A stretch of 64,000 bases of DNA, from NCBI GenBank assembly GCA_009784825.1, contig WQXO01000001.1, positions 189,599 through 253,598 of the forward strand, in the 5' to 3' direction. This DNA comes from Oscillospiraceae bacterium (lineage in GTDB: Bacteria; Bacillota; Clostridia; Oscillospirales; Ruminococcaceae). Below, piece by piece: positions 16,545 to 27,407 of this stretch. The notes under the pieces were generated by a model. That model was not told the DNA's origin. It saw only the letters and a program-made list of their open reading frames with translations, and ran no database searches. The number at the start of each line of letters is the position of its first letter. Position 1 is the first letter of the stretch. The position numbers were made by a program, and so were the translations under genes.

Positions 16545-17564
16545 ATGAAAGAGCAGCTTAGTGAATTAAAACAGCGAGCGTTGGCGGCAGTAGCCTCCGC
16601 TTCGGACATTAAAGCGTTGGAGGACGTTAAGGTCGCTTTTCTCGGTAAGAAAGGCGAGCTTACTGTTGTGTTAAAGCAGATGGGTACGCTTTCCGCAGAG
16701 GAACGCCCTGTCATGGGTGCTTTCGCCAACGAAGTCAGGGGAGAGTTTGAGGCGGCGTTTTCTCAAAAGCTGACCGCACTTAAGGCAGACGAAATCACCT
16801 CCCGTCTTGAAACCGAGAAAGTGGATATTACGCTTCCGGGTGAGCGGCAGAAATTAGGCTCACGCCATCCCCTGAACATTGTTCTTGAGGAGGTCAAGGA
16901 AATCTTCACCGCAATGGGTTACACCGTGGCGTATGGCCCTGAGGTTGAGGAAACTAAATATGTTTTCGATATGCTGAACACTTTCGAGGGACACCCCGCT
17001 CGTGATGAACAGGACACGTTTTATATAGATGATTCTACTGTGTTGAGAACCCAGACGAGTTCGGTGCAAATCCGCACAATGTTAGAGCATAAGCCGCCTA
17101 TTGCGATAATCAGCCCCGGGCGGGTGTACCGCTGTGACGAGGTGGATGCAACTCACTCCCCGATTTTCCACCAGTGTGAGGGGTTGGTGGTTGACAAAGG
17201 GATTACTTTCGGCGACTTAAAAGGCACACTTGAAACTTTTTTCAAAAGATTATACGGTGATGAAATAAGACTGCGGTTCCGTCCGCACCATTTCCCTTAT
17301 ACCGAGCCGAGTGCGGAGGTTGACCTGTCCTGTTTCAAGTGCGGCGGAAAGGGCTGTTCTTTCTGCAAGGGTGAGGGCTGGATTGAAATGTTAGGTTGCG
17401 GAATGGTTCACCCGCAGGTGTTGATTAATTGCGGGATTGACCCCGACGAATATACCGGATTCGCTTTCGGCATGGGGATTGAACGAATTACTATGATGAG
17501 ATATGAAATAGATGATATGAGATTGTTATATGAAAATGACATGCGGTTTTTGAAACAGTTTTAG
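16545..17564 (+). CDS. pheS: phenylalanyl-tRNA synthetase alpha subunit
   Basis: This is the catalytic subunit of the heterotetrameric class II PheRS. The ATG at 16545 gives MKEQLSELKQRA, the usual helical start, and is preferred to an in-frame ATG at 16491 inside the tRNA-trailing hairpin. The 339-residue protein has an N-terminal coiled coil (about residues 1-85). Motif 2 (ISPGRVYRCDEVDATHSPIFHQ) lies near 195-215. CGGKGCSFCKGEGW and motif 3 (GFAFGMGIERITMMRY) close it. Length is normal. The leader between the tRNA and the ATG is too short for a T-box. pheT follows after 8 bases. Confidence 0.96.
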   Translation: MKEQLSELKQRALAAVASASDIKALEDVKVAFLGKKGELTVVLKQMGTLSAEERPVMGAFANEVRGEFEAAFSQKLTALKADEITSRLETEKVDITLPGERQKLGSRHPLNIVLEEVKEIFTAMGYTVAYGPEVEETKYVFDMLNTFEGHPARDEQDTFYIDDSTVLRTQTSSVQIRTMLEHKPPIAIISPGRVYRCDEVDATHSPIFHQCEGLVVDKGITFGDLKGTLETFFKRLYGDEIRLRFRPHHFPYTEPSAEVDLSCFKCGGKGCSFCKGEGWIEMLGCGMVHPQVLINCGIDPDEYTGFAFGMGIERITMMRYEIDDMRLLYENDMRFLKQF

Positions 17565-17572
17565 GGGGATTT

Positions 17573-20002
17573 ATGAATTTATCATTAAACTGGCTTAACG
17601 ATTATGTAAACACCGAGGACATTCCTGTTGCGGAATTGGTTTCGGGGTTGACTATGTCCGGCTCAAAGGTGGAAAAGATTAAAAAACTTTCTGAGGGGCT
17701 GTCGAACATCGTTGTCGGAAAAGTCCTTGAAATAAACAAACACGAAAACTCCGACAAGCTATGGATATGTAAGGTTCAGGTAGGGGTTGATGCCCACATC
17801 GACCCACAGACAGTACAAATTGTTACCGGGGCACAGAATGTGTTTGCGGGTGCGATTGTTCCTGTCGTGTTAGACGGGGGGACGGTTTTTAACCGGCAGG
17901 ACGGTTCTGTGATGAAAATAAAAACCGGTAAATTAAGAGGAGAATTGAGCGAGGGTATGCTGTGCAGTCCCGACGAACTCGGCGTGGACGCCCACGCAGG
18001 CATGCCGGCTTCGCCGGATTCAGCGGTCATTGACGGTATCATGATATTAGACGACGCTCCCGAAATCGGCTCGGACATGCTCGAGTATCTCGGGCTGAAC
18101 GATACAACAATCGAGTTCGAGATTACCAATAACCGTGCCGACTGCCTGTCTGTTATCGGGTTAGCGAGGGAGACCGCAGTTACGTTTAATCTGCCGCTTG
18201 TGACGGTTTTGCCCGAGTATAAGGGTTATGAATGTAATATAGAAAAAGAAATCGATGTGGTTATAGAAAATAAGCGGCTTTGCTCACGGTATATGGCGGG
18301 GCTGGCTCGTAATGTTAAGGTGGGTGAGTCGCCTAAGTGGCTTAGCTCCCGCTTGAAAGCGATGGGGGTTCGCCCGATTAATAATATAGTTGACATTACA
18401 AACTATGTCATGTTAGAGTATGGGTATCCCCTCCATGCGTTCGACAGGGACTATGTCGAGGGCGGGCAGATTGTCGTGAGGAGTGCATTATCTAAAGAAA
18501 AAATTACACTGCTTGACGGGAACACCATTGAGCTTTCAAAGGACATTCTTGTAATCGCTGACCGCATGAAGCCCATTGCGGTTGCGGGAGTTATGGGTGG
18601 GGAATATTCCGGGGTTACTGCTGAAACAAAAGATGTTATATTTGAGGCGGCGTGCTTCGACGGGTTGAGCGTTCGCCGTGCTTCCAAAAAAATCGGCAGA
18701 CGCACCGAATCCTCTGCACGGTTTGAAAAAGGACTTGACCCTGTTAATGTGAAGACCGCACTTTTACGGGTGCTTCAGTTAGTTGAAGAATTAGACTGTG
18801 GTGAGGTCAGCAACACGTTCATTGATTATGTGAATTTCTCGGGTGATGAGGCTGTCGGGATTGTTCACGAGCATGAAAAAATAAACGAGATTTTGGGGAC
18901 GGATATTCCTCAAGCCGAGCAGGTGGAAATATTCATAAAGTTAGGGTTTGCGTATAAAAACAGCACCGGTGAATTGTTCCCGCCGAGTACACGTTCGGAC
19001 ATCAAGCTAACCTGTGACCTTGCGGAGGAAATTGCACGGGTTTATGGGTATAATAAAATTGTGTCGACCTTGCCGAGGTTGTCTGTTAATACGATTAACA
19101 ATGATTTTGAACGCAATGTAAGAAAAATGTCGAATGTTTTAACGGCACAGGGCTGTTACGAATGTATCACCTACAGCTTTGTTTCGCCGAAGATGAACGC
19201 TGTTGACAATTTGGCAGATTACGATATAAAAATCCGCAATCCTTTCGGGGAGGAAACCGGGGTTATGAGGACGTCGCTCATTCCGTCCATGCTGAGGGTT
19301 ATTTCCGACAACATTAAATCCCGCAATACGCAGGGGCGTTTTTTTGAAATCGGTAGAAGGTATTTCAACATGGGTTCAGGCGGCATAGAGGAGGACATGC
19401 TTTGCGTAGGTTTATACGGAAAGGACGAGAGCTTTTTCACCTTAAAAGGCGTGGTTGATGAATTACTCGACATGTTCGGGGTTGCCGGAGAGCTTGAACG
19501 ATATACCGAAGCACCCTTTCACCCGGGGAGAGCCGCTTGTGCCAACAGTAAAATATGGGGCGGGGAATTCGACGAGGATGTTACGCCGTTTATCCGTTTC
19601 GGGGAAATAAGCCCGATTGTTTTACAGGGGTGGGATATTTCTGAAAGGGTGTATATCGCCAATATCGAGCTTGACAGCTTCTTTAAATCTGCTGAGGTTA
19701 AACCGATGTATAAGCCTGTTCCGAAGTATCCTGCGGTTACACGGGATTTGAGCCTTGTGTGTGATGATGAAACTGCAAACGGCGATGTCCTTTCGATTAT
19801 TAATAAAACTGCCGAGCTTATGGAAACTGTGGAATTCTTCGACATATTTAAGGGCGGCAATTTAGGGCAAACGCAGAAATGCTTATCGTATAAGCTGACG
19901 TTCAGAAAAGCAGACGGCACACTCACCGACGAGGAAGTTGATAAAGAAATAGCAGAAATTCTTTCTGCTTTGGAAAATAAAAATATTAAGTTAAGGGGAT
20001 AA
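17573..20002 (+). CDS. pheT: phenylalanyl-tRNA synthetase beta subunit
   Basis: The 809-residue PheT shows the expected order of parts. A tRNA-binding OB fold comes first (about residues 40-165, VGKVLEINKHENSDKLWICKV). B3/B4 editing domains follow (VRPINNIVDITNYVMLEYGYPLHAFD near 262). B5 is near 405-475, then the catalytic-like core, and a C-terminal FDX-ACB domain comes last (about 715-809, KYPAVTRDLSLVCDD). All are full length (about 800). It pairs with PheS, and the two genes form an operon with an 8-base gap. The next gene starts 3 bases after the stop and is probably co-transcribed. Confidence 0.97.
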   Translation: MNLSLNWLNDYVNTEDIPVAELVSGLTMSGSKVEKIKKLSEGLSNIVVGKVLEINKHENSDKLWICKVQVGVDAHIDPQTVQIVTGAQNVFAGAIVPVVLDGGTVFNRQDGSVMKIKTGKLRGELSEGMLCSPDELGVDAHAGMPASPDSAVIDGIMILDDAPEIGSDMLEYLGLNDTTIEFEITNNRADCLSVIGLARETAVTFNLPLVTVLPEYKGYECNIEKEIDVVIENKRLCSRYMAGLARNVKVGESPKWLSSRLKAMGVRPINNIVDITNYVMLEYGYPLHAFDRDYVEGGQIVVRSALSKEKITLLDGNTIELSKDILVIADRMKPIAVAGVMGGEYSGVTAETKDVIFEAACFDGLSVRRASKKIGRRTESSARFEKGLDPVNVKTALLRVLQLVEELDCGEVSNTFIDYVNFSGDEAVGIVHEHEKINEILGTDIPQAEQVEIFIKLGFAYKNSTGELFPPSTRSDIKLTCDLAEEIARVYGYNKIVSTLPRLSVNTINNDFERNVRKMSNVLTAQGCYECITYSFVSPKMNAVDNLADYDIKIRNPFGEETGVMRTSLIPSMLRVISDNIKSRNTQGRFFEIGRRYFNMGSGGIEEDMLCVGLYGKDESFFTLKGVVDELLDMFGVAGELERYTEAPFHPGRAACANSKIWGGEFDEDVTPFIRFGEISPIVLQGWDISERVYIANIELDSFFKSAEVKPMYKPVPKYPAVTRDLSLVCDDETANGDVLSIINKTAELMETVEFFDIFKGGNLGQTQKCLSYKLTFRKADGTLTDEEVDKEIAEILSALENKNIKLRG

Positions 20003-20005
20003 AAA

Positions 20006-21298
20006 ATGTTTAAGAGAATTACGGCACTTGTTGTTTGTGCGGCAATGATTATGACCTTTGCGGCTTGTGCGGACACCACCTATTCAATTCAAATCGGGGA
20101 CAGGAAAATTAATCCGGGGGTGTATATTCTGTGCCAGTTTGACGCAATCGAGGAAATGCGTGCGGTTTTCACCGAGGAACACCCGGGGGTTGATATTACC
20201 CTTGACAGCTTCAAGTTCGATGATTATACGCTTGAGGGCATTTCTGTGGCTGACTGGATTAAGAAAAGGGCGTTGGAGCTGACGGTTGAGCTGTTAGTTA
20301 TCGAGGAAGTGTTTAATGAAAAAGGTTTGTTTTTCACCATTGAGGAAGAGACCAGAATTCAATCGGAAGCCGAGTATATGTGGGATTTGGACATATGGGC
20401 GATGTTCGGCGGTTATGCGGGGCAAACATGGGGTGAGTTATACGGGAAATCCGGCATAGGCAAGGAATCGTATATTTATTACCACACCACTCAATCGAAA
20501 TATGAAAAGGTTTTTGACAGCATTTACGGTGAGGGTGGAAGCAACCCTGTTCCGGAAGCTGAGTGGCAGGAAATCTGGGTGAAGGATTACGCACGGGTGC
20601 GAATTTTAGAAATTGATATTACTGATGGGTTCGGCGGGGTTATCCCCGAGGGCGAGTTAAATGAATTAGCCGCACTCGGCAAGGAATATGCCGCACGGCT
20701 TAATTCGGGGGAAAGCTTCGGCTCTGTGAGAGAAGCGTATTGGGAATATATAAATCCGCATGTCCATGATGAGTTCTGTGACCATGATGACCACGGACAC
20801 GTTCACGATGAAAACTGCAACCATGATGAGGTTCTCGGAGCGGAGGAACATCTTGACGAGTTTGACGAACATGACGGACATGTTCATGACGAAGACGACG
20901 AGTTTGACGAACACGACGATGAACATTCTGACAACGGCGAACACGTTCACGGTGATGACTGTAACCATGACGACTTTTATGAGGCTGATGATGTTTATGA
21001 CCGGTTCGTTGCGAGAGAGGGTTCAAATTATGACGAGGGTTTTGTAAATCATATTTTCTCGATGGGTTATGGGAATGCGGAGTTTTATGAAACCGAGCAT
21101 ATGTATTATGTGGTTGTGAGATTGGATAATCTCGAAAACGAAGACCACTTTGAAAACTATCGCAAGAGGATTGTTTTCGATTTAAAATTCGATGAGTTTT
21201 CTGAAAACAATAAAGCTTTAGCGAGGGCGAAGCTTAACACGGATATTATTGTTAATGATGCGGCGGTAAAACGCTATGACCCGAAGAAACTGTTTTAA
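20006..21298 (+). CDS. SurA/PrsA-like lipoprotein with a His/Asp-rich insert
   Basis: The 430-residue protein has a lipoprotein signal (MKRITALVVCAAMIMTFAAC-like, lipidated Cys about 22). About residues 25-220 are predicted helical and resemble the N-terminal chaperone part of SurA/PrsA foldases (KKRALELTVELLVIEEVF). About residues 250-330 form a striking acidic, His-rich stretch with repeated HVHDE, CDHDDHGHVHDENCNHDE and GEHVHGDDCNHDD units, fitting a zinc or other metal binder. The C-terminal about 100 residues (GSNYDEGFVNHIFSMG, EFYETEHMYYVVVRLDN) look like the end of a foldase. No clear parvulin active site was identified. Position right after pheT suggests co-transcription. Role uncertain: metal sensing, storage or folding. 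Confidence 0.7.
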   Translation: MFKRITALVVCAAMIMTFAACADTTYSIQIGDRKINPGVYILCQFDAIEEMRAVFTEEHPGVDITLDSFKFDDYTLEGISVADWIKKRALELTVELLVIEEVFNEKGLFFTIEEETRIQSEAEYMWDLDIWAMFGGYAGQTWGELYGKSGIGKESYIYYHTTQSKYEKVFDSIYGEGGSNPVPEAEWQEIWVKDYARVRILEIDITDGFGGVIPEGELNELAALGKEYAARLNSGESFGSVREAYWEYINPHVHDEFCDHDDHGHVHDENCNHDEVLGAEEHLDEFDEHDGHVHDEDDEFDEHDDEHSDNGEHVHGDDCNHDDFYEADDVYDRFVAREGSNYDEGFVNHIFSMGYGNAEFYETEHMYYVVVRLDNLENEDHFENYRKRIVFDLKFDEFSENNKALARAKLNTDIIVNDAAVKRYDPKKLF

Positions 21299-21307
21299 TT
21301 AAAAAAA

Positions 21308-21338
21308 TCCCCGGTTTTTAAGCCGGGGAATTCTTTTT
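21308..21338. terminator. bidirectional terminator overlapping a stop codon
   Basis: Stem TCCCCGG (21308-21314) with CCGGGGA (21323-21329), flanked by seven As on the left and TTCTTTTT on the right. It serves the rightward lipoprotein gene. The leftward kinase gene's TAA (21318-21320) lies in the loop, so its last codons form one arm. Confidence 0.85.
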
Positions 21339-23177
21339 ATAATTCTCGATTAATAAAACGGCTTGGTCGTAGTCGGAGATTAGTATGCTTTGTGAGAGTT
21401 CTTTTGTAAAAGCGTTCGGGGTTTGTTCTAATTCTGCCATTGTTTCGTCAATAACCGCTATGTCGATTTCGTCAAGGGCGGTTTTTAATTTAATGAGAAG
21501 CTCAATTGGGATTTCTGTTTCAGAATTATCAGAAACGGGTAGCTCGGCGGATATTCTTTCGACAACGATTTGCAGCTCGTTTATAAAATCAGCGAGGTTT
21601 TCTTTAATATAATCCGTGTCGTTGTTTTTCCCGGCGGATTCTAATAATCCTGCAAGCTCGGACAGCTTTTTCTCTTTCACATTTGCCGCCGCACTTTTCA
21701 TGGCGTGGGTGTTTATTATAAATAAATCCATGTTGTTTTGTTCGAGATATAACGGGATTTCAATCAATTTCTTCCTTGCGTCGTCACGGAAAACCTCAAG
21801 AATTTTTAAACGAGCGAGGTTGTTATCTGCTTCGGAAATGTTCGGGGGAGATGAAGCGGTTTGTTGTTTTTCATGGGGAACCCATTCACTTAACAGATTA
21901 TTCAATTTCGGGATTTCGACGGGCTTTGCAAGAAAGTCACTAAACCCGTTTTCGATGTACATTTCCCGCATTCCCGATAAGGCGTTGGCAGTTAAAGCAA
22001 TCACGGGAGAGTTTTTATAATAGTCGTTGATTTTTCGGATATGTGACATTGCTTCAACCCCGTCCATATCGGGCATGAGGTGGTCCATGAATATAACATC
22101 GTAATGGGTTTGTTTGGCTTTTTCGATTGCGGTTTTTCCCGAATTTTCAATGTCCACCTGCATTTTATACGGGGCTAACAACCCCTCCATGACTTTTAGG
22201 TTTGTATCAATATCGTCTACCACTAATACTCGGGCGGATGGGGCGGTGAAGAATTGTGTTATGTCGGTTTTCCCCATAGATAATTTAGGAATGTCGGACA
22301 CCGGTATGTTGTTGCGGATTTCCTGCGTCAAAGTCACGGTGAACGTGCTGCCCTCACCGTATGTGCTGGTTACGCTTATGTCGCCACCCATCATCATGCA
22401 AAGCCGCTTGGTTATGGATAAGCCTAATCCCGTGCCTTGAATGTTGCGGTTTTTTTCTAAATCGAACTGTGTGAATTCTTCAAAAAGTTTTTCTAAATCG
22501 TCGGGCTTTAACCCTATTCCCGAATCGCTGACGGACATTATTAATTTTACGCTTGTTTTTTCAATTTCGCCTTTTACCGAGAATTTAACAAAACCCTCCG
22601 GCGTGTATTTCACGGCATTGTTTAATATATTAATCAAGACTTGGCGAATTCTTGTTTCGTCACCGAATAAGCCGTTGGGTAGACTTTCGTCAATTTCGGC
22701 AGTGAACGTCAGCGACTCCTTCATCTTGATTTTTATGACACTGCAAACATCATTAAATAATCCCGCAAGACTGTATTCTGTGGGGACAATTTCTAATTTG
22801 CCGGATTCAATTTTCGATAAATCAAGAATATCGTTGATTAACGTCAATAGGTTATTCCCCGCCTGTTTAATGGTATAGACGTTTTCGTAGGTTTGCGGCG
22901 GCAAGTCCTCCCTTAACACCAACTCAGACATACCGATTACAGCGTTCATCGGGGTGCGGATTTCGTGGGACATGCTTGCAAGGAAGTCGGACTTGGCTTT
23001 TGTCGCCGCCTCTGCCCTGCTTGCAAGTGAGTAGGTCTGTGCGACAAGCTGTTCGTTGCGAATTAACATTTCGCTCATTTTTTTGCGTTGCTTTCTCGAC
23101 TTATGTAACAAGCTGATTAACGCCCATGAAAGTGACACAACCGCTCCCGCTAACCCCCAAATGATGTATTCGGTCAT
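21318..23177 (-). CDS. hybrid histidine kinase (TM, HisKA, HATPase, REC, Hpt)
   Basis: This 619-residue phosphorelay protein has one N-terminal TM helix (about residues 3-26) and no extracellular domain. HisKA carries [17 protein letters not shown] (His near 71). The HATPase_c domain shows [24 protein letters not shown] and [14 protein letters not shown] receiver domain (about 315-435) has [12 protein letters not shown] and the phospho-acceptor in [13 protein letters not shown]. The C-terminal Hpt domain (about 480-600) has [15 protein letters not shown]. All phospho sites are present. Its ATG overlaps the upstream HD-GYP gene by 4 bases (ATGA). With no periplasmic sensor of its own, it probably depends on the neighbouring lipoprotein for input. 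Confidence 0.93.
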   Translation of the reverse strand: MTEYIIWGLAGAVVSLSWALISLLHKSRKQRKKMSEMLIRNEQLVAQTYSLASRAEAATKAKSDFLASMSHEIRTPMNAVIGMSELVLREDLPPQTYENVYTIKQAGNNLLTLINDILDLSKIESGKLEIVPTEYSLAGLFNDVCSVIKIKMKESLTFTAEIDESLPNGLFGDETRIRQVLINILNNAVKYTPEGFVKFSVKGEIEKTSVKLIMSVSDSGIGLKPDDLEKLFEEFTQFDLEKNRNIQGTGLGLSITKRLCMMMGGDISVTSTYGEGSTFTVTLTQEIRNNIPVSDIPKLSMGKTDITQFFTAPSARVLVVDDIDTNLKVMEGLLAPYKMQVDIENSGKTAIEKAKQTHYDVIFMDHLMPDMDGVEAMSHIRKINDYYKNSPVIALTANALSGMREMYIENGFSDFLAKPVEIPKLNNLLSEWVPHEKQQTASSPPNISEADNNLARLKILEVFRDDARKKLIEIPLYLEQNNMDLFIINTHAMKSAAANVKEKKLSELAGLLESAGKNNDTDYIKENLADFINELQIVVERISAELPVSDNSETEIPIELLIKLKTALDEIDIAVIDETMAELEQTPNAFTKELSQSILISDYDQAVLLIENYKKNSPA

Positions 23178-24223
23178 GATACATCTCCTTGTGATATTAA
23201 GCGGAACTCGCTTTCTATATCCTCAAACAGTTCGGTCAACAGCGGGTCGAATTGTGTTCCTTTGCCCTCTGAAATGATTTTAACGGCTTCCTCGTGGGTG
23301 AACGCTTTTTTGTAGGGGCGTTCGGAAATGAGAGCATCATATACATCGGCGATTGCCATAATTCTGCCGTGGACGGGAATTTCCTCACCTTTCAGCCCTT
23401 GGGGATAACCTGTCCCGTCCCACTTTTCGTGGTGGGTGTATGCCATAAGTGCGGCTTGGTGTAAAAACTCGCTTTCGTCAACCTTTTCGATAATTCGTTT
23501 AATCGCCTCCTTGCCCCGTTCGGCGTGGTTTTTCATAATGGTGAATTCTTCGTCGGAAAGTCTGCCCGGTTTATTAAGTATGCTGTCGGGTATGCTGATT
23601 TTGCCGACGTCATGAAGCTGTGCGGATTGAATCATCAATTGTAAATCCCAGATAGCGGTAGCTTCTTTATATAAATTTCGCTCTGCCATTTTCTCGACTA
23701 ATAGTTTAAGATAAAGCCTTGTTCTGTCGATATGCCCGCCCGTCGTATCGTCACGGAATTCCACAAGCTCTGCAACGGTGCTTAGAATTGCGTCTTGCAA
23801 TTGCACGATTTTCTCGGTTTTTTTATCAACCAACTGCGTTAAATTGCAGGTGTGTTCGGCAAGGCACAGGTGGGTGTCAATTCGTTTAAGCAGGATTTTT
23901 TCATTAAACGGTTTGGTTATGTAATCCGCCGCACCTAAAGCCAACCCGTCATATTCATTGTCTGTGCTGTTTAATGCGGTTAGGAATATTACGGGAATGC
24001 TGCGGGTTTTTGTGTTGGCTTTGAGCTTTTTTATGGTTTCGTAGCCGTTCATCTCGGGCATTTCAATGTCAAGCAGAATTAAGTCCGGGGTTTTCTTTTC
24101 TAAAAGTTCAATCGCACGAATTCCCGAGTCTACCGTTATGACGTCGTAGGTTGACTGGAGTGCGGTTTTCCCCGTGAGCAGGCAGGTTTTGTCATCGTCA
24201 ATGAGCATGATTAGTTTTTTCAT
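23174..24223 (-). CDS. response regulator with HD-GYP phosphodiesterase domain
   Basis: The 349-residue protein has a receiver domain (about residues 1-125: [13 protein letters not shown], phospho-Asp in [39 protein letters not shown]). It is followed by an HD-GYP domain (about 150-345) with [22 protein letters not shown] and [20 protein letters not shown]. The metal-binding His/Asp residues and the GYP motif are intact, so it should hydrolyse cyclic-di-GMP. The middle gene of a leftward three-gene unit, it likely receives phosphate from the downstream hybrid kinase. Confidence 0.93.
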   Translation of the reverse strand: MKKLIMLIDDDKTCLLTGKTALQSTYDVITVDSGIRAIELLEKKTPDLILLDIEMPEMNGYETIKKLKANTKTRSIPVIFLTALNSTDNEYDGLALGAADYITKPFNEKILLKRIDTHLCLAEHTCNLTQLVDKKTEKIVQLQDAILSTVAELVEFRDDTTGGHIDRTRLYLKLLVEKMAERNLYKEATAIWDLQLMIQSAQLHDVGKISIPDSILNKPGRLSDEEFTIMKNHAERGKEAIKRIIEKVDESEFLHQAALMAYTHHEKWDGTGYPQGLKGEEIPVHGRIMAIADVYDALISERPYKKAFTHEEAVKIISEGKGTQFDPLLTELFEDIESEFRLISQGDVS

Positions 24224-24240
24224 AACAATACGTCCTTTGT

Positions 24241-25482
24241 TTAATATATCAGGTAATCGGGTAAGACAAATATGTGGTTTTGGTAGGTTATATCGTCCTC
24301 AACTAACGGGGTTAAGCCTACGTTAAAACTAAGTCCGGTGTATTCAATCAACAGCTCTTTCATTATTTGTTCCAATAAAGCATAGTCGATATTTTCTTTT
24401 GAAATATCGCCGCTTGACCAAAGAAAACCGTATTCAATGGCGGCGAGGGGGAACAACACCTTCGGGGACATCGGGAAAGAGGCAATGCGACCGAGATAAT
24501 CTTTTTCTGCAAGGTCTTTCCTTATGACCTCGATTAGATAGGGAATATCATAACTGTCTCTTTCGTTGAAGTTTATTAGTGATAAATTAGAGGCAACATT
24601 TACGGGGGCAGGTTCATAATGAGGACTGTATATCGGCAAATAAATATAACCGTAATATTTGTATGACCAAAACAATCTTTCGTTATCTAACCCCACTAAC
24701 ACCGTGTTTGTTCCGTATTCTTCTAACAGCGGCGGGATTGCCTCACCCATATAATAGGCATAACCGCTCCCGCATTGGATTGCTTCGTTGACATTAACTG
24801 CGACAAATGTAATTCCGACTTCTTCGCTTTTTTCACTTAATATATCGTGCCAATGTTTTTCTTCATAAGCGGCATTAATTCTGTTGTAAAAGTATATAAC
24901 TGTATCTGCTCCGATTTCCTTGGCTTTAGCGGGATAGTTCATCACCATTCCGTTTATGTCCACATTTAAAACTAAGTCCATGTTTTCATTTGTAGTGCGG
25001 GGGTCAATATAGGCAATTAAAATATCGTCTCTGAGTTCTTTTAATAAATCTGCAACACCCTCTGTCCAGCTAACACCGAGTCCGACAACCAACACCTCAA
25101 TATTGGGGTGTTTTGCAATGTCGTTGGCAATATATGTGATTGAGTTATCATTGCCTAACTGCCGAGTATAAATTTTTACGTTTTCATCACCATATCTTTT
25201 AATGATTTCTGTAGTCCAATTGGGAGTTGGGTTATACGAGTCTTCAATTATTGCAATTTTAGCAGTAGACGGGGTATAATCCGGTTGTATAATAAGAGGG
25301 ATTATGGTTTCGGGTTGGGTTGTTTGAGTTTCCTGTGTTTCTTGAGCCTCTTGAACTTCTTCGGCAACAGTTTCGGAATGTTCGGTAAAGGTGCTGTCCT
25401 CTGCCGTTTGAAAGTCGGCAGGTTGATTGTAACAGGAGGACAGGATTAAAATAATAATCAGTGTGCATGTCAGTTTTTTCAT
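24241..25482 (-). CDS. substrate-binding-like lipoprotein (DUF3798-type)
   Basis: The 413-residue protein has a lipoprotein signal (MKKLTCTLIIILILSSC) and a Glu/Gln/Thr-rich linker (about residues 20-65). The rest forms a two-lobed Rossmann-type domain like periplasmic binding proteins (STAKIAIIEDSYN, IEVLVVGLGVSW, LIAYIDPRTTNENMDLVLNVD, NTVLVGLDNERLFW). The layout resembles DUF3798 lipoproteins, a call from memory only. No permease is nearby. Downstream on the same transcript are a REC/HD-GYP protein and a hybrid kinase lacking its own sensor domain, so a ligand-sensing role is a reasonable inference. GGGAGGT precedes the ATG. Confidence 0.75.
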   Translation of the reverse strand: MKKLTCTLIIILILSSCYNQPADFQTAEDSTFTEHSETVAEEVQEAQETQETQTTQPETIIPLIIQPDYTPSTAKIAIIEDSYNPTPNWTTEIIKRYGDENVKIYTRQLGNDNSITYIANDIAKHPNIEVLVVGLGVSWTEGVADLLKELRDDILIAYIDPRTTNENMDLVLNVDINGMVMNYPAKAKEIGADTVIYFYNRINAAYEEKHWHDILSEKSEEVGITFVAVNVNEAIQCGSGYAYYMGEAIPPLLEEYGTNTVLVGLDNERLFWSYKYYGYIYLPIYSPHYEPAPVNVASNLSLINFNERDSYDIPYLIEVIRKDLAEKDYLGRIASFPMSPKVLFPLAAIEYGFLWSSGDISKENIDYALLEQIMKELLIEYTGLSFNVGLTPLVEDDITYQNHIFVLPDYLIY

Positions 25483-25511
25483 AATAGTTTACCTCCCTTG
25501 TGTTGGTATAT

Positions 25512-25540
25512 ATTTTACAACAAAAATCGATATAAGTCAA
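25512..25540 (-). promoter_or_regulatory. promoter of the lipoprotein/HD-GYP/kinase operon
   Basis: On the minus strand, TTGACT (25540-25535), 17 bases, TAAAAT (25517-25512), about 30 bases upstream of the lipoprotein ATG. Confidence 0.75.
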
Positions 25541-25607
25541 GTTGAATAATTTAACCGAAAAGAGGGTACAACATAGCTATAAATTATATGGATATGAGGT
25601 ATACCTT

Positions 25608-27407
25608 GTGGATAATTTTGCACAAAACAACACCAATCGTTTGACATATGAAAAATCGCCCTACCTGTACCAGCATGCCAACAATCCCGTGGACTGGTTT
25701 CCTTGGGGTGAGGAGGCTTTTGAGAAAGCCCGACGAGAAGACAAGCCCGTGTTTTTGTCAATCGGGTATTCGACATGTCACTGGTGTCATGTTATGGCAC
25801 ATGAATCGTTCGAGGACAGGAGAGTCGCTGAGTTGCTGAACGAGCATTTTGTTTCAGTGAAGGTTGACCGTGAGGAACGCCCCGACGTCGATTCGGTGTA
25901 TATGTCGGTTTGTCAGGCGATGACGGGTTCGGGCGGGTGGCCGCTCACAATCGTTATGACCCCCGAAAAGAAACCGTTTTTTGCGGGAACGTATTTCCCG
26001 CGAGATGTTATGGAACGCCTTATTCCGAGAATAAGCGGCATGTGGAAAAATGAGCGGCGTTCGGTACTCAGCACAAGTGAGAAAATAGAGAACCACCTTG
26101 TTCAAGGGGTGGACGGGGTTATAAATAAATCTGCCGTGCTTGACGGGGGGACTGTGCTGAAAGCGGTGGAGACCTTTGCCGCCTCATTTGATGAAAAATT
26201 CGGCGGGTTCGGAGCAGCTCCGAAGTTCCCCGCCGCACATAATCTGCTGTTTTTGTTGGAATACGACAGGATTTCCGGGGACAGCCGTGCTTTGGATATG
26301 GTAAAAACCACACTTTCCTCAATGTATCGGGGAGGGATTTTTGACCATATTGCGGGCGGATTTTCACGGTATTCAACCGATGAAAAATGGTTAGTTCCGC
26401 ATTTCGAGAAAATGCTGTATGACAATGCGTTATTGGCGTGGGTGTATATTGAGGCTTATCAATTATACAAAACAGATTATTATAAAACTGCGGCACGCAA
26501 GGTCTTTTCATGGATATTTGCAGAATTAACGCATACCGACGGCGGTTTTTTCTGTGGGCAGGACGCTGACAGTGACGGGGTTGAGGGAAAGTATTACGTT
26601 TTTGATTGTGATGAAATTCATCAGGTTCTCGAAAAAGAAGAGGCAGAGCATTATCTGAAGTATTACGGATTTACTAAACGTGGCAACTTCGAGGGGAGGA
26701 ATATCCCGAATCTACTGCATAACAGCCGTTATGACGTTACTGATGAGCGGATTATCGAAAGCAACCGAAAAATGTATAACTACCGCCGTTCCCGCACAAG
26801 TCTGCATACCGATGACAAGGTTCTCACCTCATGGAACGCACTCATGATTACCGCTTTGACAAAGGCATATACAGTGTTAGGCGATGAGTCTTACCTTGAG
26901 GCGGCGAAGAAGTGTGACCGGTTCATTTCCGAGAAGCTGTCGTTCGCAGGGAGACTGCACGTCCGCTGGAAGGACGGAGAGGTTCACGGGAACGGCAAGT
27001 TAGACGATTATGCCAACTATTCGCTGGCTTTGTTAGAGTTATACTCTGTGACGTCTGACGAGGGGTATTTGAATAAAGCGGTTCATTATACCAATGTGAT
27101 GGTTGAGCGGTTTTTCGATTATGAGAAAGGCGGGTTCTACCTTTATGCCGATGATGATGAGCAGCTGCTTACCCGACCTAAGGAAATCTTTGATAACGCA
27201 CTGCCGAGCGGGAATTCCACCGCTTTTATGATACTTGACCGGCTTCGCAGACAGTCAGGCGATATGAAATGGCATGAGCTGTATCGAAAGCAAGCAGAGT
27301 TCATCGCTTCTTATGCGGAATATTACCCGACGGGGTGTGGGTTTTCGCTGATTACAGTGCTTATGAATTCGGCGGATAAAAGTTGTCAGGGAGGAAAATG
27401 CAATTAA
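25608..27407 (+). CDS. YyaL/SSP411-like thioredoxin-fold protein (DUF255)
   Basis: The family pairs an N-terminal thioredoxin-like domain with a six-hairpin glycosidase-like domain. GTG at 25608 is proposed as start because no ATG occurs before the conserved [18 protein letters not shown] and TGAGGT lies about 8 bases upstream. A TTG at 25542 is the only longer option. From GTG the product is 599 residues. The redox-like motif STCHWCHVM (about residue 50) and [51 protein letters not shown] are conserved family blocks. The family is often about 670-700 residues, so the C-terminal part is short. Function is poorly known. A role in redox or N-acylglucosamine-related metabolism has been suggested, without proof. 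Confidence 0.88.
   Translation: MDNFAQNNTNRLTYEKSPYLYQHANNPVDWFPWGEEAFEKARREDKPVFLSIGYSTCHWCHVMAHESFEDRRVAELLNEHFVSVKVDREERPDVDSVYMSVCQAMTGSGGWPLTIVMTPEKKPFFAGTYFPRDVMERLIPRISGMWKNERRSVLSTSEKIENHLVQGVDGVINKSAVLDGGTVLKAVETFAASFDEKFGGFGAAPKFPAAHNLLFLLEYDRISGDSRALDMVKTTLSSMYRGGIFDHIAGGFSRYSTDEKWLVPHFEKMLYDNALLAWVYIEAYQLYKTDYYKTAARKVFSWIFAELTHTDGGFFCGQDADSDGVEGKYYVFDCDEIHQVLEKEEAEHYLKYYGFTKRGNFEGRNIPNLLHNSRYDVTDERIIESNRKMYNYRRSRTSLHTDDKVLTSWNALMITALTKAYTVLGDESYLEAAKKCDRFISEKLSFAGRLHVRWKDGEVHGNGKLDDYANYSLALLELYSVTSDEGYLNKAVHYTNVMVERFFDYEKGGFYLYADDDEQLLTRPKEIFDNALPSGNSTAFMILDRLRRQSGDMKWHELYRKQAEFIASYAEYYPTGCGFSLITVLMNSADKSCQGGKCN

Noticed and set aside
20666..21047. Antisense and alternate-frame readings of the His-rich region
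   Set aside because: They arise from the repetitive GAT/CAT codons of the real gene on the plus strand.
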